This document shows, piece by piece, positions 47,101 to 55,491 of a stretch of DNA of 64,000 nucleotides. Source of the DNA: Phoronis australis (Eukaryota; Phoronida; Phoronidae). How positions within the stretch are numbered: position 1 is the first letter of the stretch; each line of letters begins with the position of its first letter. Below the pieces are notes generated by a model, which was not told the DNA's origin, did not search any database, and worked only from the letters and a program-made list of their open reading frames with translations. Made by a program: the position numbers and the translations under genes. Location of the stretch: positions 70,697-134,696 of the forward strand of contig NMRA01000191.1 of NCBI GenBank assembly GCA_002633005.1, given 5' to 3'.

Positions 47101-50100
47101 CACCTACTTTGCTCTTTTTTTTGTTGCGGTACACTAATTTTTGCAGGAATAGTACAATTTTTATGTGCCCACTTATTTATATGTGGCTGCATAATGCCGT
47201 CATCTCTGTCTGGGCATCAGGCATCTGCTACTGCATTTTGTAAATGCCTTACAGGATCTTATGAACTTTTGCATGTGTTTCCCCATAAACGTGACAATGG
47301 CTGCCCATGACTTTTTTGATGGCTCTAACTACTGCAGTGTCCCCTAGTGACAATTTTATTTTGTATGCTTGGCTCTATATCTTTGGAATTCCCTGGTGGA
47401 TTTTGAGAAATAGTTTTGTATTAGACTATGACCCCTTTCCAATTTTGGATGGATTTGAGGTATTCTGTGCCATCTATTGGCCATTTTTATGATACTGGAA
47501 ACACTCCAGATAGCACACTATATGCGATGCAGTTGTGGGTACATTTCGCATTGCTCTTATAACAATTACAATAGTCTTTTGTTAAAATGTTTCAAGTTCA
47601 ATGCATATTTTATGGTACGTCATGCGGGCATTTTAATTTACACCTAATTCAACATAACACAATTATTAAGCTTTGCTTTGCTTTGCGGACCACAAAAATG
47701 ATAAATACGAATGCAAGGAATAATTTCAAACAGTATTGGATGTTTCACTGCTTGATAATGCTGCAGTTATGGCGCAAGAGCTTGTATGCTTCAGATTGGT
47801 TTCCTGTTCTGTAAGTTTATGAATCTCATTTTTCATGGATCATGACATCTTACTTCTTTCTTTAAAGAAAACACTAATCTTTGAGAATGCTTCTAAGAGA
47901 ATTCAGGGTGGTAAGGAGTATTTACTAAATAGACTGAGTGTACTTTTAACAAAAAATGTGATTTTGGATGTAACAATTTATAAATCTATGGGCGGATTTA
48001 GGATGCCGCGTGTAGAGTCCATCCACGATTTTTTATCTGAAAAAATGTTCACTTAACCTCTAAAACCGCACAATCATGTCTCAACCGGGGGACCCAGATC
48101 TCCTGGGACTGCCCCTTAAATATGCCTGTTAAATTTTGTGGAAAAAGACTTAATTCACCTGGATAAATGGTCATCTACATTTTGATTCTCGTTCACTAAA
48201 TGCTAGTAGTGTGCGAGACTGGCAGAAAAAAAATCTTGGTATATACAATGGCAATAGTAAGTATTCAGTGTCTTAACATACCATTTTTTCCTAATTGACA
48301 TAGCTGCAGTGTCCAATCTCCTTCAGTGGCGGCGATTCTGCTTGTGTGTGCTAATCAAGTTGCAAGCTTACTTGCAAAGCACTAGCTTGATCTAGCGTTA
48401 CACTATCATGATCACTGTGTCATTGTTTGACCCAGGAGCTGGTGAACAAGTTCAACTTTCATAATTACGACAACCTGAAGAACACAGAACGTAAGAAAGA
48501 CCCCAGGAATGTCGACATGACTGACCAAGCTTATGATGTTGTGCAGCTGTTGTTTGGAGCTTACCATGGTGATATCAGTACCATACGGAGGTAGGTGATA
48601 GGGGATATAGGGGACATCCTTACATGGTATCAGTTTTATACCACGGTAGGTGATAAACCAAACATCCTTATGGTGATGTCAGCACCATATGACTAGATAA
48701 TAAGGGATATAGCAATCTTAGCACAGTGATGTCAGTGCCATACAATGGTAGGTGGTAGCAGATATAGAAGATGATATCACAGTGATATCAGTACCATATG
48801 ACGGTAGGTGATATAAGCAAACATCCTTACCATGGGGTTATCAGTAACACACCTTGGTAGGTGATAAAGTAGACATGCTTACCATGGTGATATCAGCACC
48901 ATAGGGTGGTAGGTGATATAGTGAACATCTTACTACGGTGATATCAGTACCATATGACGGTAGGTGATAATGTATACACTCAGTCAAATCAAGTTACACC
49001 GAACCCTCTGTGACTTGCCAAATCGACTTCTGAACTATACATTTGGGTTGGAACACTATGAGCAAGCAAACCTTTCAAGGCGGGAATGTTGTAATGCAGT
49101 TTGTATAACTGACATCAGTACCACAGTAGCATCAGAATCATGTGATAAGGGACAGTAGACATCCTACAATTACATACAACTGTTCAGTGCAGTAAAAGCA
49201 CAAAGAACCTCTGCTTCATCTGGTCTTAATGTTGTTGGACTGGTTTATCAAATAAAGTGAATGTAATTGACTGTTCTCTTCTGTGTATCACATGGTAACA
49301 CTACAGGATCTCTGTTCCTCATGTTGTCATGCAGTGATTAGGAGAGAAGCTTATTGTTCGCCAAAACTGTCTGAAATTGCAAAATCATGTGCACTTGTCT
49401 GGTACTGTCAGAATTTAATTAACTATAATTGTTGCATCCTCTGAAAGTGCAGCTATTTTTTGTAATGATTGCAAAAACTGGTTAATACCTTTGTCATTAC
49501 ATAGAAATTATTAGTCGTGCTTTTTGTTAGTTTTGTGAACTCCTTAGGCATTGAATGTTCTTGACCAGATTTGAAATCTGCCCTTCAACTATCCTTCAGG
49601 TACATGTTGAAAGGTATGGACATGGATTGCGTGGACTATGACCAGAGGACAGCGCTTCATGTGGCAGCCAGCGAGGGACACTACGATATTGTACACTACT
49701 TACTGGAGAGGTGTAAGGTCAAGCCCAACCCCAGGGACAGGTGGGTGGAGTGGATGTAGGTGGGGATCCAGGGTGATGACTAGATGGGTGTCTGACAGTG
49801 GACGGACATGGGTTTGAACCTCTTGTATTTGCACCTTAGACTAGTTTAACTAGTCCCGTACAATGCGCCCAAAAAATTAAGAGCCAAAGTGAGCTGTAGA
49901 GCACAGACGAAATTCCCCACCATATGAATCCTGTGCAAGCGGCCGGAGTAAACAAATTGGCGAGTCATGACGACCCCTTTTTTGTCAAGACGAAATTTAA
50001 TTGTCTAGTTATTTTCTGCCTACTGTATATATTTGAGGCATGAGAGGAAGATCGCCTTCATGTAAACATTTTTGCCATGGTTAATTCTTCTAAATCTGCA

Positions 50101-50629
50101 TTTCGGGATTTCAAATTGAACATGTGTTGCTATAAGAATTAAATACCTCCGTACACTACCAGGTAGCAGCACATTAGTGTCACAAGCACTTATAAATGTA
50201 TTTAGACTCATTGGTTGGGTGATGGGGTAAAACATCTAGAAATTCAGACATACATTGTTACATAATTAAATATCTATTTTTAAATTTAGCTATGCCTGTT
50301 TTGTGTGCATATAGTACTGTCTTACAGTTTGCACAATCATGAAAGTTTTCTAGTAACGTGTACAGAGCTTGCCTATAAGAATACCAATTTGTAATTCAAG
50401 AATTAATCCAAGTCTTTGACGTGTCATTCTATTCATCCTTAATACAATGATGCTGTTATTTAACTAAGGTACATGTTAATTAGGACTACCCATACATGTC
50501 TGTCCTTCAATTTGTAGGTGGGGATCCACTCCACTGGATGAAGCCAAAAAGTTCAACAAAACTGACATAGTACAACTACTTGAGAGTTATGAAGAGAAAA
50601 TTGCAGCTAAGACAAGCGAGCTTTCTTGA
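19970..50629 (+). CDS. GLS: Glutaminase, mitochondrial (GLS), fifteen coding exons
   Basis: Phosphate-activated glutaminase: hydrolyses glutamine to glutamate and ammonia in the mitochondrial matrix. Coding exons: 19970-20139, 25751-25841, 26454-26593, 37700-37829, 39071-39150, 40628-40791, 43099-43190, 43564-43622, 44967-45033, 45439-45489, 45952-46128, 46424-46555, 48436-48590, 49600-49740, 50518-50629. They join in phase to 1761 nt, 586 codons plus stop (human KGA 669, LGA 602). Residues 1-45 look like a mitochondrial presequence. The beta-lactamase-like domain holds Tyr181, catalytic Ser218 and Lys221 (QSCSKP), Asn267, Glu313, Asn320, Tyr346, Tyr398 and Val416; all are offset by 68 from the human active-site residues Y249, S286, K289, N335, E381, N388, Y414, Y466 and V484. 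Ankyrin repeats fill about 490-580. The activation loop departs from mammals (see findings). Introns carry many transposons. Confidence 0.95.
20385..20620 (+). repeat. Dispersed repeat, copy 2 (GGGTTCAAACCCCCC family)
   Basis: Second copy of the repeat at 13335-13560, same orientation, with longer G and C runs and a 25-base insertion. Lies in GLS intron 1. Confidence 0.7.
20886..21051. mobile_element. Short MITE with CAGTGG...CCACTG ends
   Basis: Begins CAGTGGCAGATCCAGG and ends CCACCACTG; both ends are flanked by CTATG (20881-20885 and 21052-21056), a possible target duplication. The inside has a GGCCATGGCCCCC stretch with two 'n' and a C-run. Similar CAGTGGCGGATCC elements are common in animal genomes; superfamily not determined. 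Confidence 0.55.
21196..21739. mobile_element. Probable MITE with AGTCCTGTCCACACAC ends
   Basis: Left end AGTCCTGTCCTGTCCACACA; reverse complement of the right end AGTGCCGTCCAAACACACAC. Both are flanked by TTA, which would suit a PIF/Harbinger 3-bp duplication. AAGTTGCACT occurs inside near both ends in inverted orientation. Ends resemble those of 53202-53627. About 545 bp. Confidence 0.5.
22530..22573 (+). repeat. Two-copy 21-bp tandem repeat
   Basis: CTTTCAAGCATAGAGGTACAC occurs twice in tandem, followed by a partial third copy. Confidence 0.8.
22996..23220 (+). repeat. 28-bp minisatellite, about eight units
   Basis: Unit starts GGACCTGTCTATGGTACACC and ends TTGCTTCT. Units vary only at GTACACC/GTCCACC and TCTGGACC/TCTAGACC. 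28 is not a multiple of three, so the long frames across it are periodic artefacts and not genes. Lies in GLS intron 1. Confidence 0.95.
23230..25080. other. GLS intron 1, no further feature recognised
   Basis: AT-rich intron sequence with one 'n' at 23761. No exon, RNA gene or clear repeat seen. Confidence 0.5.
25081..25119 (+). repeat. CA microsatellite
   Basis: A (CA)n run interrupted twice by CG in place of CA, about 40 bases. Confidence 0.95.
25751..25841 (+). CDS. GLS: GLS coding exon 2
   Basis: Acceptor AAATTTGTAG, donor GAAC|GTAAGT; 91 nt, phase 2 to 0. Encodes [17 protein letters not shown] and the start of the helical N-terminal region (EF-hand-like in the family) ahead of the catalytic domain. 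Confidence 0.88.
26454..26593 (+). CDS. GLS: GLS coding exon 3
   Basis: Acceptor GGTATTTTAG, donor AAACA|GTGAGT; 140 nt, phase 0 to 2. Contains [19 protein letters not shown], the counterpart of the conserved TDPRLKE segment of vertebrate GLS. Confidence 0.93.
27016..28858 (+). repeat. 52-bp tandem repeat split by a transposon
   Basis: Units with AGTAACTAACTACACAA...GCATGTTTTTAGGGGGGTTTA lie at about 27016-27067, 28749-28803 and 28804-28858. The TTAA element sits between the first and second unit. The intact second/third junction shows the uninterrupted sequence GGGGGGTTTAAAGT. Confidence 0.85.
27068..28748 (+). mobile_element. TTAA-flanked 1.7-kb DNA transposon, non-autonomous, copy 1
   Basis: Starts AGGAGAATGCCACCC and ends GGGTGGCATGCTCCT (terminal inverted repeats, one mismatch), flanked by TTAA at 27064-27067 and 28749-28752. 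1681 bp, no ORF with a transposase domain. A TTAA duplication is the mark of piggyBac-type transposition, but the termini AGG/CCT are not the usual CCY/RGG. Inverted relative to 35474-37170. Confidence 0.88.
28859..30489. other. GLS intron 3 sequence, nothing firm
   Basis: No exon or classified repeat found. A minus-strand frame at 29346-29711 has no recognisable domain. Confidence 0.45.
30490..31695. mobile_element. 1.2-kb inverted-repeat element with TGACGTCAC near both ends
   Basis: Near the left end: TTGCGAGTTT, then TGACGTCAC, then GGAAAGGGGGCAAAA. The reverse complement of the right end has TTGCGAGTTT, then TGACGTCAC, then GGGAAGTGGGGCAAAA, in the same order, with an outer GAG-GCC/GGC-AATAG block on both sides. 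A CRE-like palindrome is thus in each terminus. The inside has CACGCGCCAG twice (near 31100 and 31113). No coding capacity seen. Exact ends and target duplication not resolved. Confidence 0.65.
33777..37662 (+). mobile_element. Hairpin-ended CTAGTGGC-repeat element, long diverged copy with a nested transposon
   Basis: The degenerate hairpin end is at 33777-33806 (TATGGGCCTATACACATATG...). Repeated diverged units follow, each with a CTAGTGGC-like octamer (for example near 34080, 37258, 37590) and a GAAACTTGACACAG phrase. The far end (37621-37662) matches the family's other terminus in reverse complement (AAGAACAATGTTG). Removing the nested 35474-37170 element and one TTAA leaves about 2.2 kb. 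Confidence 0.65.
35474..37170 (-). mobile_element. TTAA-flanked 1.7-kb DNA transposon, non-autonomous, copy 2
   Basis: AGGAGAATGCCACCC at the left, GGGTGGCATTCTCCT at the right, TTAA at 35470-35473 and 37171-37174. 1697 bp. It is the reverse complement of copy 1 along its whole length, with many small differences and an internal duplication of a CTCGGAACCCGATCAGGCC segment (near 35978 and 36033). Inserted inside the hairpin-ended repeat: joining the flanks across one TTAA restores a ...TTTAATGAAACTTGACAC phrase of that repeat. Confidence 0.88.
37700..37829 (+). CDS. GLS: GLS coding exon 4
   Basis: Acceptor CTCAATTCAG, donor CAAG|GTGGGT; 130 nt, phase 2 to 0. Encodes [20 protein letters not shown] and the [11 protein letters not shown] helix. 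The preceding intron is 11.1 kb, the largest in the gene. Confidence 0.93.
38505..38760 (+). repeat. Dispersed intronic repeat, copy 1 of 3
   Basis: Shares, in order, a ...TCAACTTGTTCC..., AGATGAAAAGTGATTT, GACG/CACGC-GCGAC..., CAACTTGT and GTCTCAT/GTCTC-AGCA phrase with 43650-43900 and 43995-44290. All three lie in GLS introns in the same orientation. No ends or coding capacity defined. Confidence 0.55.
39071..39150 (+). CDS. GLS: GLS coding exon 5
   Basis: Acceptor TTCTGTTGCAG, donor CAAAG|GTAAGT; 80 nt, phase 0 to 2. Encodes [20 protein letters not shown], with active-site Tyr181 (human Tyr249). Confidence 0.95.
39975..40395. mobile_element. Degraded CTAGTGGC-repeat element
   Basis: Contains CCCCTTAGTGGCAA (near 40010) and CCCTCTAGTGGCAG (near 40370) and a CAACAAGAGCACAG phrase (near 40096) like the non-hairpin end of the family. 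No hairpin end seen, so an old fragment. Confidence 0.45.
40628..40791 (+). CDS. GLS: GLS coding exon 6 (catalytic Ser-Lys)
   Basis: Acceptor ATCTACTTCAG, donor CAAC|GTGAGT; 164 nt, phase 2 to 1. Contains [19 protein letters not shown] with catalytic Ser218 and Lys221, and [19 protein letters not shown], the activation loop at the dimer-dimer interface. Confidence 0.96.
41259..42000 (+). mobile_element. Repeat starting with a perfect TTTA-loop hairpin (second hairpin family)
   Basis: 41259-41284 is ACTTGGCGAAA, TTTA, TTTCGCCAAGT: an 11-bp perfect stem with a 4-base loop. A T-run with one 'n' and then CAAGATGGCGGATATGGCGG (41343 on) follow. TAGAGGGCGC occurs near 41562. Only the hairpin is certain; the right limit is a guess. 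Lies in GLS intron 6. Confidence 0.5.
43099..43190 (+). CDS. GLS: GLS coding exon 7
   Basis: Acceptor CCTGTTTCAG, donor TTGG|GTATGT; 92 nt, phase 1 to 0. Encodes [20 protein letters not shown] with active-site Asn267 (human Asn335). Confidence 0.96.
43564..43622 (+). CDS. GLS: GLS coding exon 8
   Basis: Acceptor TCTATGCAAAG, donor CTAC|GTAAGT; 59 nt, phase 0 to 2. Encodes [20 protein letters not shown], matching the conserved GFSNATF segment. Confidence 0.93.
43650..44290 (+). repeat. Dispersed intronic repeat, copies 2 and 3
   Basis: About 43650-43900 and 43995-44290 are adjacent diverged copies of the repeat at 38505-38760. Both have a GATGTGATTT/GATGAAAAGTGATTT phrase, a CA-TGACAAGC/CTGTGACTAGC block and GTCTC-AGCAATAA. 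Confidence 0.55.
44309..44930 (+). repeat. 27-bp minisatellite, about 23 units
   Basis: Unit GATACTAGTAAGGACTTTTA plus GTATTCG. Some units are shortened to GGAATTAGTATT. Each unit holds AGTATTCGGATACT, a 5-bp stem with a TCGG loop, and the palindrome ACTAGT. The array ends about 36 bases before GLS coding exon 9. Confidence 0.95.
44967..45033 (+). CDS. GLS: GLS coding exon 9
   Basis: Acceptor ATAATTTCAG, donor TGAT|GTGAGT; 67 nt, phase 2 to 0. Encodes [20 protein letters not shown] with active-site Glu313 and Asn320. Confidence 0.95.
45439..45489 (+). CDS. GLS: GLS coding exon 10
   Basis: Acceptor CTATTTACAG, donor CCAG|GTAAAT; 51 nt, phase 0 to 0. Encodes [17 protein letters not shown] with Tyr346 (human Tyr414). 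Confidence 0.94.
45952..46128 (+). CDS. GLS: GLS coding exon 11
   Basis: Acceptor GAACTTACAG, donor CAGT|GTGAGT; 177 nt, phase 0 to 0. Encodes [20 protein letters not shown] and [20 protein letters not shown] with Tyr398 (human Tyr466). The best conserved exon. Confidence 0.96.
46424..46555 (+). CDS. GLS: GLS coding exon 12
   Basis: Acceptor CTTTCCTAG, donor TGAT|GTAAAT; 132 nt, phase 0 to 0. Encodes [20 protein letters not shown] with Val416, closing the catalytic domain. Confidence 0.96.
47158..47560 (+). mobile_element. Hairpin-ended CTAGTGGC-repeat element, short two-unit copy
   Basis: TTTTTATGTGCCCACTTATT (degenerate hairpin end) is followed by GCATAATGCCGTC, two units with CCCCTAGTGACAA and CCATCTATTGGCCA, and the reverse complement of the other terminus (GTGGGTACATTTCGCATTGCTCTTAT). 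Both ends are present in 400 bp, so this is a minimal copy. In GLS intron 12. Confidence 0.7.
48436..48590 (+). CDS. GLS: GLS coding exon 13
   Basis: Acceptor TTTGACCCAG, donor GGAG|GTAGGT; 155 nt, phase 0 to 2. Encodes [20 protein letters not shown] and the lead-in to the ankyrin region. Its last ~30 bases and donor are copied in tandem in the next intron. Confidence 0.95.
48560..49175 (+). repeat. Tandem repeat of an exon end plus splice donor, about eight units
   Basis: Units of about 52 bp derived from CTTACCATGGTGATATCAGT plus ACCATACGG and AGGTAGGTGATA: the exon 13 end (48560-48590) with its donor. Diverged copies start near 48618, 48669, 48717, 48775, 48825, 48878 and 48929, with a remnant at 49104-49170. 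At least five keep GGTAGGTGATA. Confidence 0.88.
49600..49740 (+). CDS. GLS: GLS coding exon 14 (ankyrin)
   Basis: Acceptor CTATCCTTCAG, donor GACAG|GTGGGT; 141 nt, phase 2 to 2. Encodes the ankyrin repeat [20 protein letters not shown] and [14 protein letters not shown]. Confidence 0.96.
50518..50629 (+). CDS. GLS: GLS coding exon 15 (last ankyrin repeat, stop)
   Basis: Acceptor TCAATTTGTAG; encodes [20 protein letters not shown] and a short charged tail ending SELS, with TGA at 50627-50629. Shorter tail than mammalian KGA. Confidence 0.96.
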
Positions 50630-52100
50630 CCTCGAAACAAAACCTGTCCAGTTGAAATCAAATTATTTCCTTATTTAAATGGGCATTAAATTCTATTATA
50701 TTTATGAAGAGATTGTGAACCTTAACCGTGATGTGTTCAGTAAGTTTAGGCTAGTTTCTTGCAAGTTTGACTAGATCTTGCTAGTCTTCGCCAGTCTAAT
50801 CTTTTCACTTTCTATGTGTTCATCCTTGTTTGTCAGCCTTCAAAAGTTATTGCATGGTCGTCTTTGAAAAACGGAATTGTTGTGCAGTGTGTTTACACTT
50901 AACCAGAGTGTTGAAGGTTTATTGTGTGGTTTTCATTGAAGGATGTACAGCATAATTATTTAAACTGGTTTTAAACCCACCTTCTATGATCAAAAACACT
51001 TAATTTTGATTCAGACCACTTACCACTCAACTTACTCGGCCAGGGCTTGGAACGACCCATGATAAAAATGACGTATTTTTCTACAAATAAATAGGGTCAT
51101 GTGATAGAAATATTTTGTGTTGTGAAGTTTAACCGCAAGAAACATTTTTGCTTAAGTAAAGTCAAAATAATGATAAAAAGAGACTTAAAGTAAAAGGAAA
51201 CTGGAAATCAAATAAGAGGAAATCGAAACCAAAACACAGGAAATCCTCATTGTTAAAAGAGGAAAATTCCACACCCAGATCGTTACTCAGGTTAAATGCG
51301 ATTTCTTAGAAAAAATGTCCATTTTATTATTGCTTCAGACCTCAGTTTCCAGTAGCAATGTGCTATCAGGTCTTTACAGGACCAGGAATCTCTTCTCGTT
51401 TGAGCAAAGGCGCCGTCAAACTATAGCGAATGCAAGAATCGAAAGTAAATGACTTGCAAAATCTTTTATACATTCAATATTCCTGGAGAATGGCTCAACG
51501 AGAGAATATATGGAGGGAATTCATACCGAATAGCAATAAATTCGAAGCATCAGTTAGACAAAATCAGCGTATTCAAGTGAATGTCAAAAATTTCTCATAC
51601 TCACGTGTTTGCCGAGTTGTATTGTGATGAAGCCTTGGAGAACAAATTTTGACCAGTATTGTAACAATAAGTGGTTTAAGTCAATAGTGTTTTAGACAAG
51701 GAGGGTTCTTACCAGCTTTGATTTCTTAACTGTTGTTTTTTGACCTCATGTTAGATCTACATTCTCTGTAGTTTAAAGTGTTCTGTACACATTTTACATT
51801 TATCCTGCTGTTTTACAGTGTTAAAGAACTTTACTGTATAAAAATTTTGTGTTACTGTCTGTCATCATAGAAACCTTACACAGTAATTGCCACTTTGATG
51901 AGTGTACAAAACACTCTTTTTCCTCACCTGAAAGGAATACAAAATGTTATTTTTACTGGCCAGCATTAATTAAACACTGTGACTGTATTAAGTGTCACCG
52001 TTGTTGTTCATCAGTTCACTGCATTAAATAGAGTGATTATTATCGAAAAATTCTCCGTGTAGTTTTGTTGTAAAAAAAGCAACAGATTGAGCATTGGAAT
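50630..52100 (+). other. GLS: Probable GLS 3' UTR
   Basis: AT-rich sequence after the stop, with AATAAA at 51086-51091 and other poly(A)-signal-like sites to about 52.0 kb. The end is not determined. Confidence 0.4.
51086..51091 (+). promoter_or_regulatory. Candidate poly(A) signal AATAAA for GLS
   Basis: Perfect AATAAA 457 bases after the stop codon. Confidence 0.35.
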
Positions 52101-53201
52101 TTTTTTTTTCGCTTCATAATTTTTCGGACATCAAAAGTGAATGCTTGGAGTATGCCTCATTCCCTCATCTCTCAAAGCACTGATTTCATACACTTATGAA
52201 TGGTGAGTCGTATGTGTCAATGGAGGTATGGAGATATGTGAACCTTGTGTAAAAAATCGTATTTTATTCCCTAGTGGTTTGGGCTACTATTGCCATTACA
52301 TTTCTGAGATTAGCACTTGCTGTGTATATCTTCTTTTATTTGACTAGTTTTACATCTTTTTCAGTATATTCCGTTCCTTAGTGTATTGTTTTGTTCTGGG
52401 TTTACTGTTACAGTATTTAATGGTTATTACCTTGAGGAACCATCAAATCTCATTATCAAACTATGCTGTTGGATTACGAAGCAGTTTTGAGTTGTTTCAA
52501 TACAACGTTTAATAGAAGAAGTGGGGAAGTACGGCAAGTTAGAACTGTTAGTTTAGCAGGATTTTACTATGAGGTAGGCATTTCATGAGGAACCTAGTAC
52601 AGGCAAAAATTGACTGTGGGAGTGATTGTATAACACTTCCAGTTTACTAAATGCAACTGTCCTGCTGCTTGGTCACATTGTGTAATCCTTTATGGCACCT
52701 CATTGTCATAAGACTATGTGCCTGTTGACAGCAGAGCCAGGTGGCTCTCTATTGTGTTAGCAGGGAAGGAGGTAATTAAAACTTGTCCTTCAGTTGTCAA
52801 TTGGTTTTTTGTTTGAATTTACAATTGTCTGTCACTTTAATTCGTTAAGCGGATCTTTGAAAGTTTGCTCTGTTGCTCTTCAAATTTTTCCATAATACTG
52901 TCAGCTTATAAAATAATTGCATATCATTGTATCTAAAACATAATCAAACCTTCTATTGACTAAAAATCCAATTTCTGCCAAATTGAGGCAACATGACTAG
53001 AACTGATGTTGGCACTCAGTGATGGTCAATGATTTGAAAACATGATTTTGAGAATTGACAATGTATATTTTAGAAAAGATCTGAATCATGCTCACAAAAG
53101 AATGTAATTAGTTTATGCACTAAGCACATGTAATTGTATTACACTGTATGCTACCTCATTTTCTGCTAAACTAGATTGCTGTTGGAAATGTTTGCACAAC
53201 T
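52101..53201. other. Intergenic, nothing recognised
   Basis: AT-rich sequence without exon-like or repeat structure that I can support. Confidence 0.5.
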
Positions 53202-53627
53202 ATAGTCCTGTTTACACATAAACTTTTGGCCCGGAACAACTGACACGGAGCAACTTGATCGGTGTCAAGTGGCCGTTTACACATGCAATTTCATTAGCTG
53301 TGGCAAGACAGAAATTGTACACTGGAGAGTGTAATACACATGCGCAGGTTTTCAAATAGCGGGAGTTGCAGAGACAGAGACCCCGTATGTAGGTCATTGC
53401 TCAAGCGCAGTAGAGATGATCCTTGCCGCCTTGTCCCAGTTTCGTGTTTAGACATATAATTGACTCCGAGCAAGATGTTCGAGTGCAAATTGCCCCACCT
53501 CACAAACAGGTGGCAAAAGTTGTCACTGTAGTGTCAATTTGCTCTATGTCAGTCCCGTTTACACACTGGAACATCTCGTTCTGTGTCAGCTGATCCACGT
53601 CAACTTTTGTAGTGTAAACGGCACTAT
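53202..53627. mobile_element. MITE with GTTTACAC inverted ends, 426 bp
   Basis: Left ATAGTCCTGTTTACAC and reverse complement of right ATAGTGCCGTTTACAC match at 14 of 16 bases, and both continue to AAAAGTTG/AACTTTTG-like sequence. CCCGTTTACACACTGGAACA (53558 on) is an internal repeat of the end. No ORF of note. Confidence 0.75.
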
Positions 53628-53639
53628 TGTGATATGGTG

Positions 53640-55489
53640 TCAATACAACTGGCTGCTAATATCAAGTCTTGTTTGATGCATGTTGCATATTTTTGCACTT
53701 ATGTATTTTGCACATGGGACGGACCCAGTAATATTGCAACAGGTACAACTATAAACATCATTTGCTTTTGTGAAAAATAGTGTAAACAGTACTTTGCAAG
53801 TTACAAATACATCGCATACATATTCTCATACAACATATGCCAAAGCTTATCAGACAAAACATTGCCTCGAATTTCCAGTCATCGTAGCCGAGCACAAGGG
53901 CAACACAACAGAGAAGCTGAAATGATCCATTATGGTCAGTCATTCTGCCATGATACAGGAACTTTTGGTGGGTAGAGTGTATTTGTGCCATTACCTTTTC
54001 CCATCAGTGAGTAGTGCATTTTGTACAAATAATGCAACGCTGTTTATTGGTTGCTTTTCCTTTCAAAGCTACAATAAACATGGTGCAAAATAAAATGGCC
54101 CGACACTCACAGATATTTACTCATCCATATACAACTTTGTACGCTATCAATCAAAGCTACCAAACAAAAACAGTCATTTGCAACTTAAAAATATTTATTT
54201 TTAAAGCATTCATTTTTCTCATTTTTTCACAATTATATAATTATTTACTTATTTCTCCTTTTCCACTATGCATTCGAATAACAATAAAACGCACAAAATT
54301 AAAACTGATTCAACCGGATCAAGAGATTTTACCCAAGTATAACAGAGGGCTGAGAGCACAAATAACACTGTACCCTTGAACCCGAGTTAGTCAGAATAAA
54401 GTGAAATTCTGACATGGGTAGGTAAGTTTTACTGCATTTCCCCCGTTAATGGAAGATTTTATATTCACCTGGTAGATGGTGCAAATGACTAAATATTTCT
54501 CTTTCAACACCTGAATAGACCGGGAGCCATTAGTTTGTCAGCACGTGACATGTGAACTCACAATGACTACCTGTCTGCACTCCAAGAGGGCGGCGTTCCA
54601 CAAAGCACGTTTGTTGCTATAAATGAGATTTTGCATAAATTACAAGAGAAGCACATTGTCCCGCTAACTTTAAATGTGTGTGTTTTGCAATTTGGAATGC
54701 ATACCAGGTAGGGTTGTTGCCACTCTAGTGCTACTTAGTATACTTTTAAGTAGTCTGTTCAGTAAATTTTCATTTTCAATCGGTCCCTTTAATAGTTTCC
54801 ACTGTCAAAGGCTCTCGCAAGACAAGCTCATCTTACTAGGGCCACTTCCCTGCCAGTCACCTACCCTCAACGAAATTTTGTTGTAATTTTAGATTTATTG
54901 GGCTAACCAAGTAGTTCTAGCAAAGCCTTAGCAAAATAAAAAAGCGAATTTAATTACGCAAATGTAGGCTCAAAAATAATATGTGAAAAAAGCTACCTTT
55001 TTGTGCCTTCACCGTGAGATCCCAGCACAAACAACAAAAGGCTGAAAACAGTTGTATTGAATAGGGGTCTAAATAGAACAATGTTGGGTGCGGGTGTTAT
55101 TCGCAGCTGTTTGAATTAAAATGCGGTTCTTGCAGTGATGTAAACATGCAAGCCAATACGCCTAATATGTTACATTTGACAACTTATGGCACTATTGAGC
55201 TCAGAGTGATGCTCTTAAAATACTTTAGGAACCAAACTTACAGATGTTACCGTAGACAGGCTTGAAGAACATTGCTCCTGTTACTGTACACACCATATTC
55301 ATCTAGGTTAATACCTGGGTGAATTGAAAGTCTCTAAAATCTGAGCGGGTGATAAGCCGAGCATGGGTGTTTAATAAGGAAGTTTTGAAAAATTGGGATA
55401 GGCACTCGCCCAAACTGGAAATTTTGATTTAGATGTTTTGAAAGCGTCTTGAAAAATCAAAAGCCTCAACTTTAAATGAAAGGTGAACA
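53640..55489. other. Intergenic, nothing firm
   Basis: A minus-strand frame at 53758-53991 and a plus-strand frame at 54014-54379 lack domains or splice support. Not called as genes. Confidence 0.45.
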
Positions 55490-55491
55490 TA

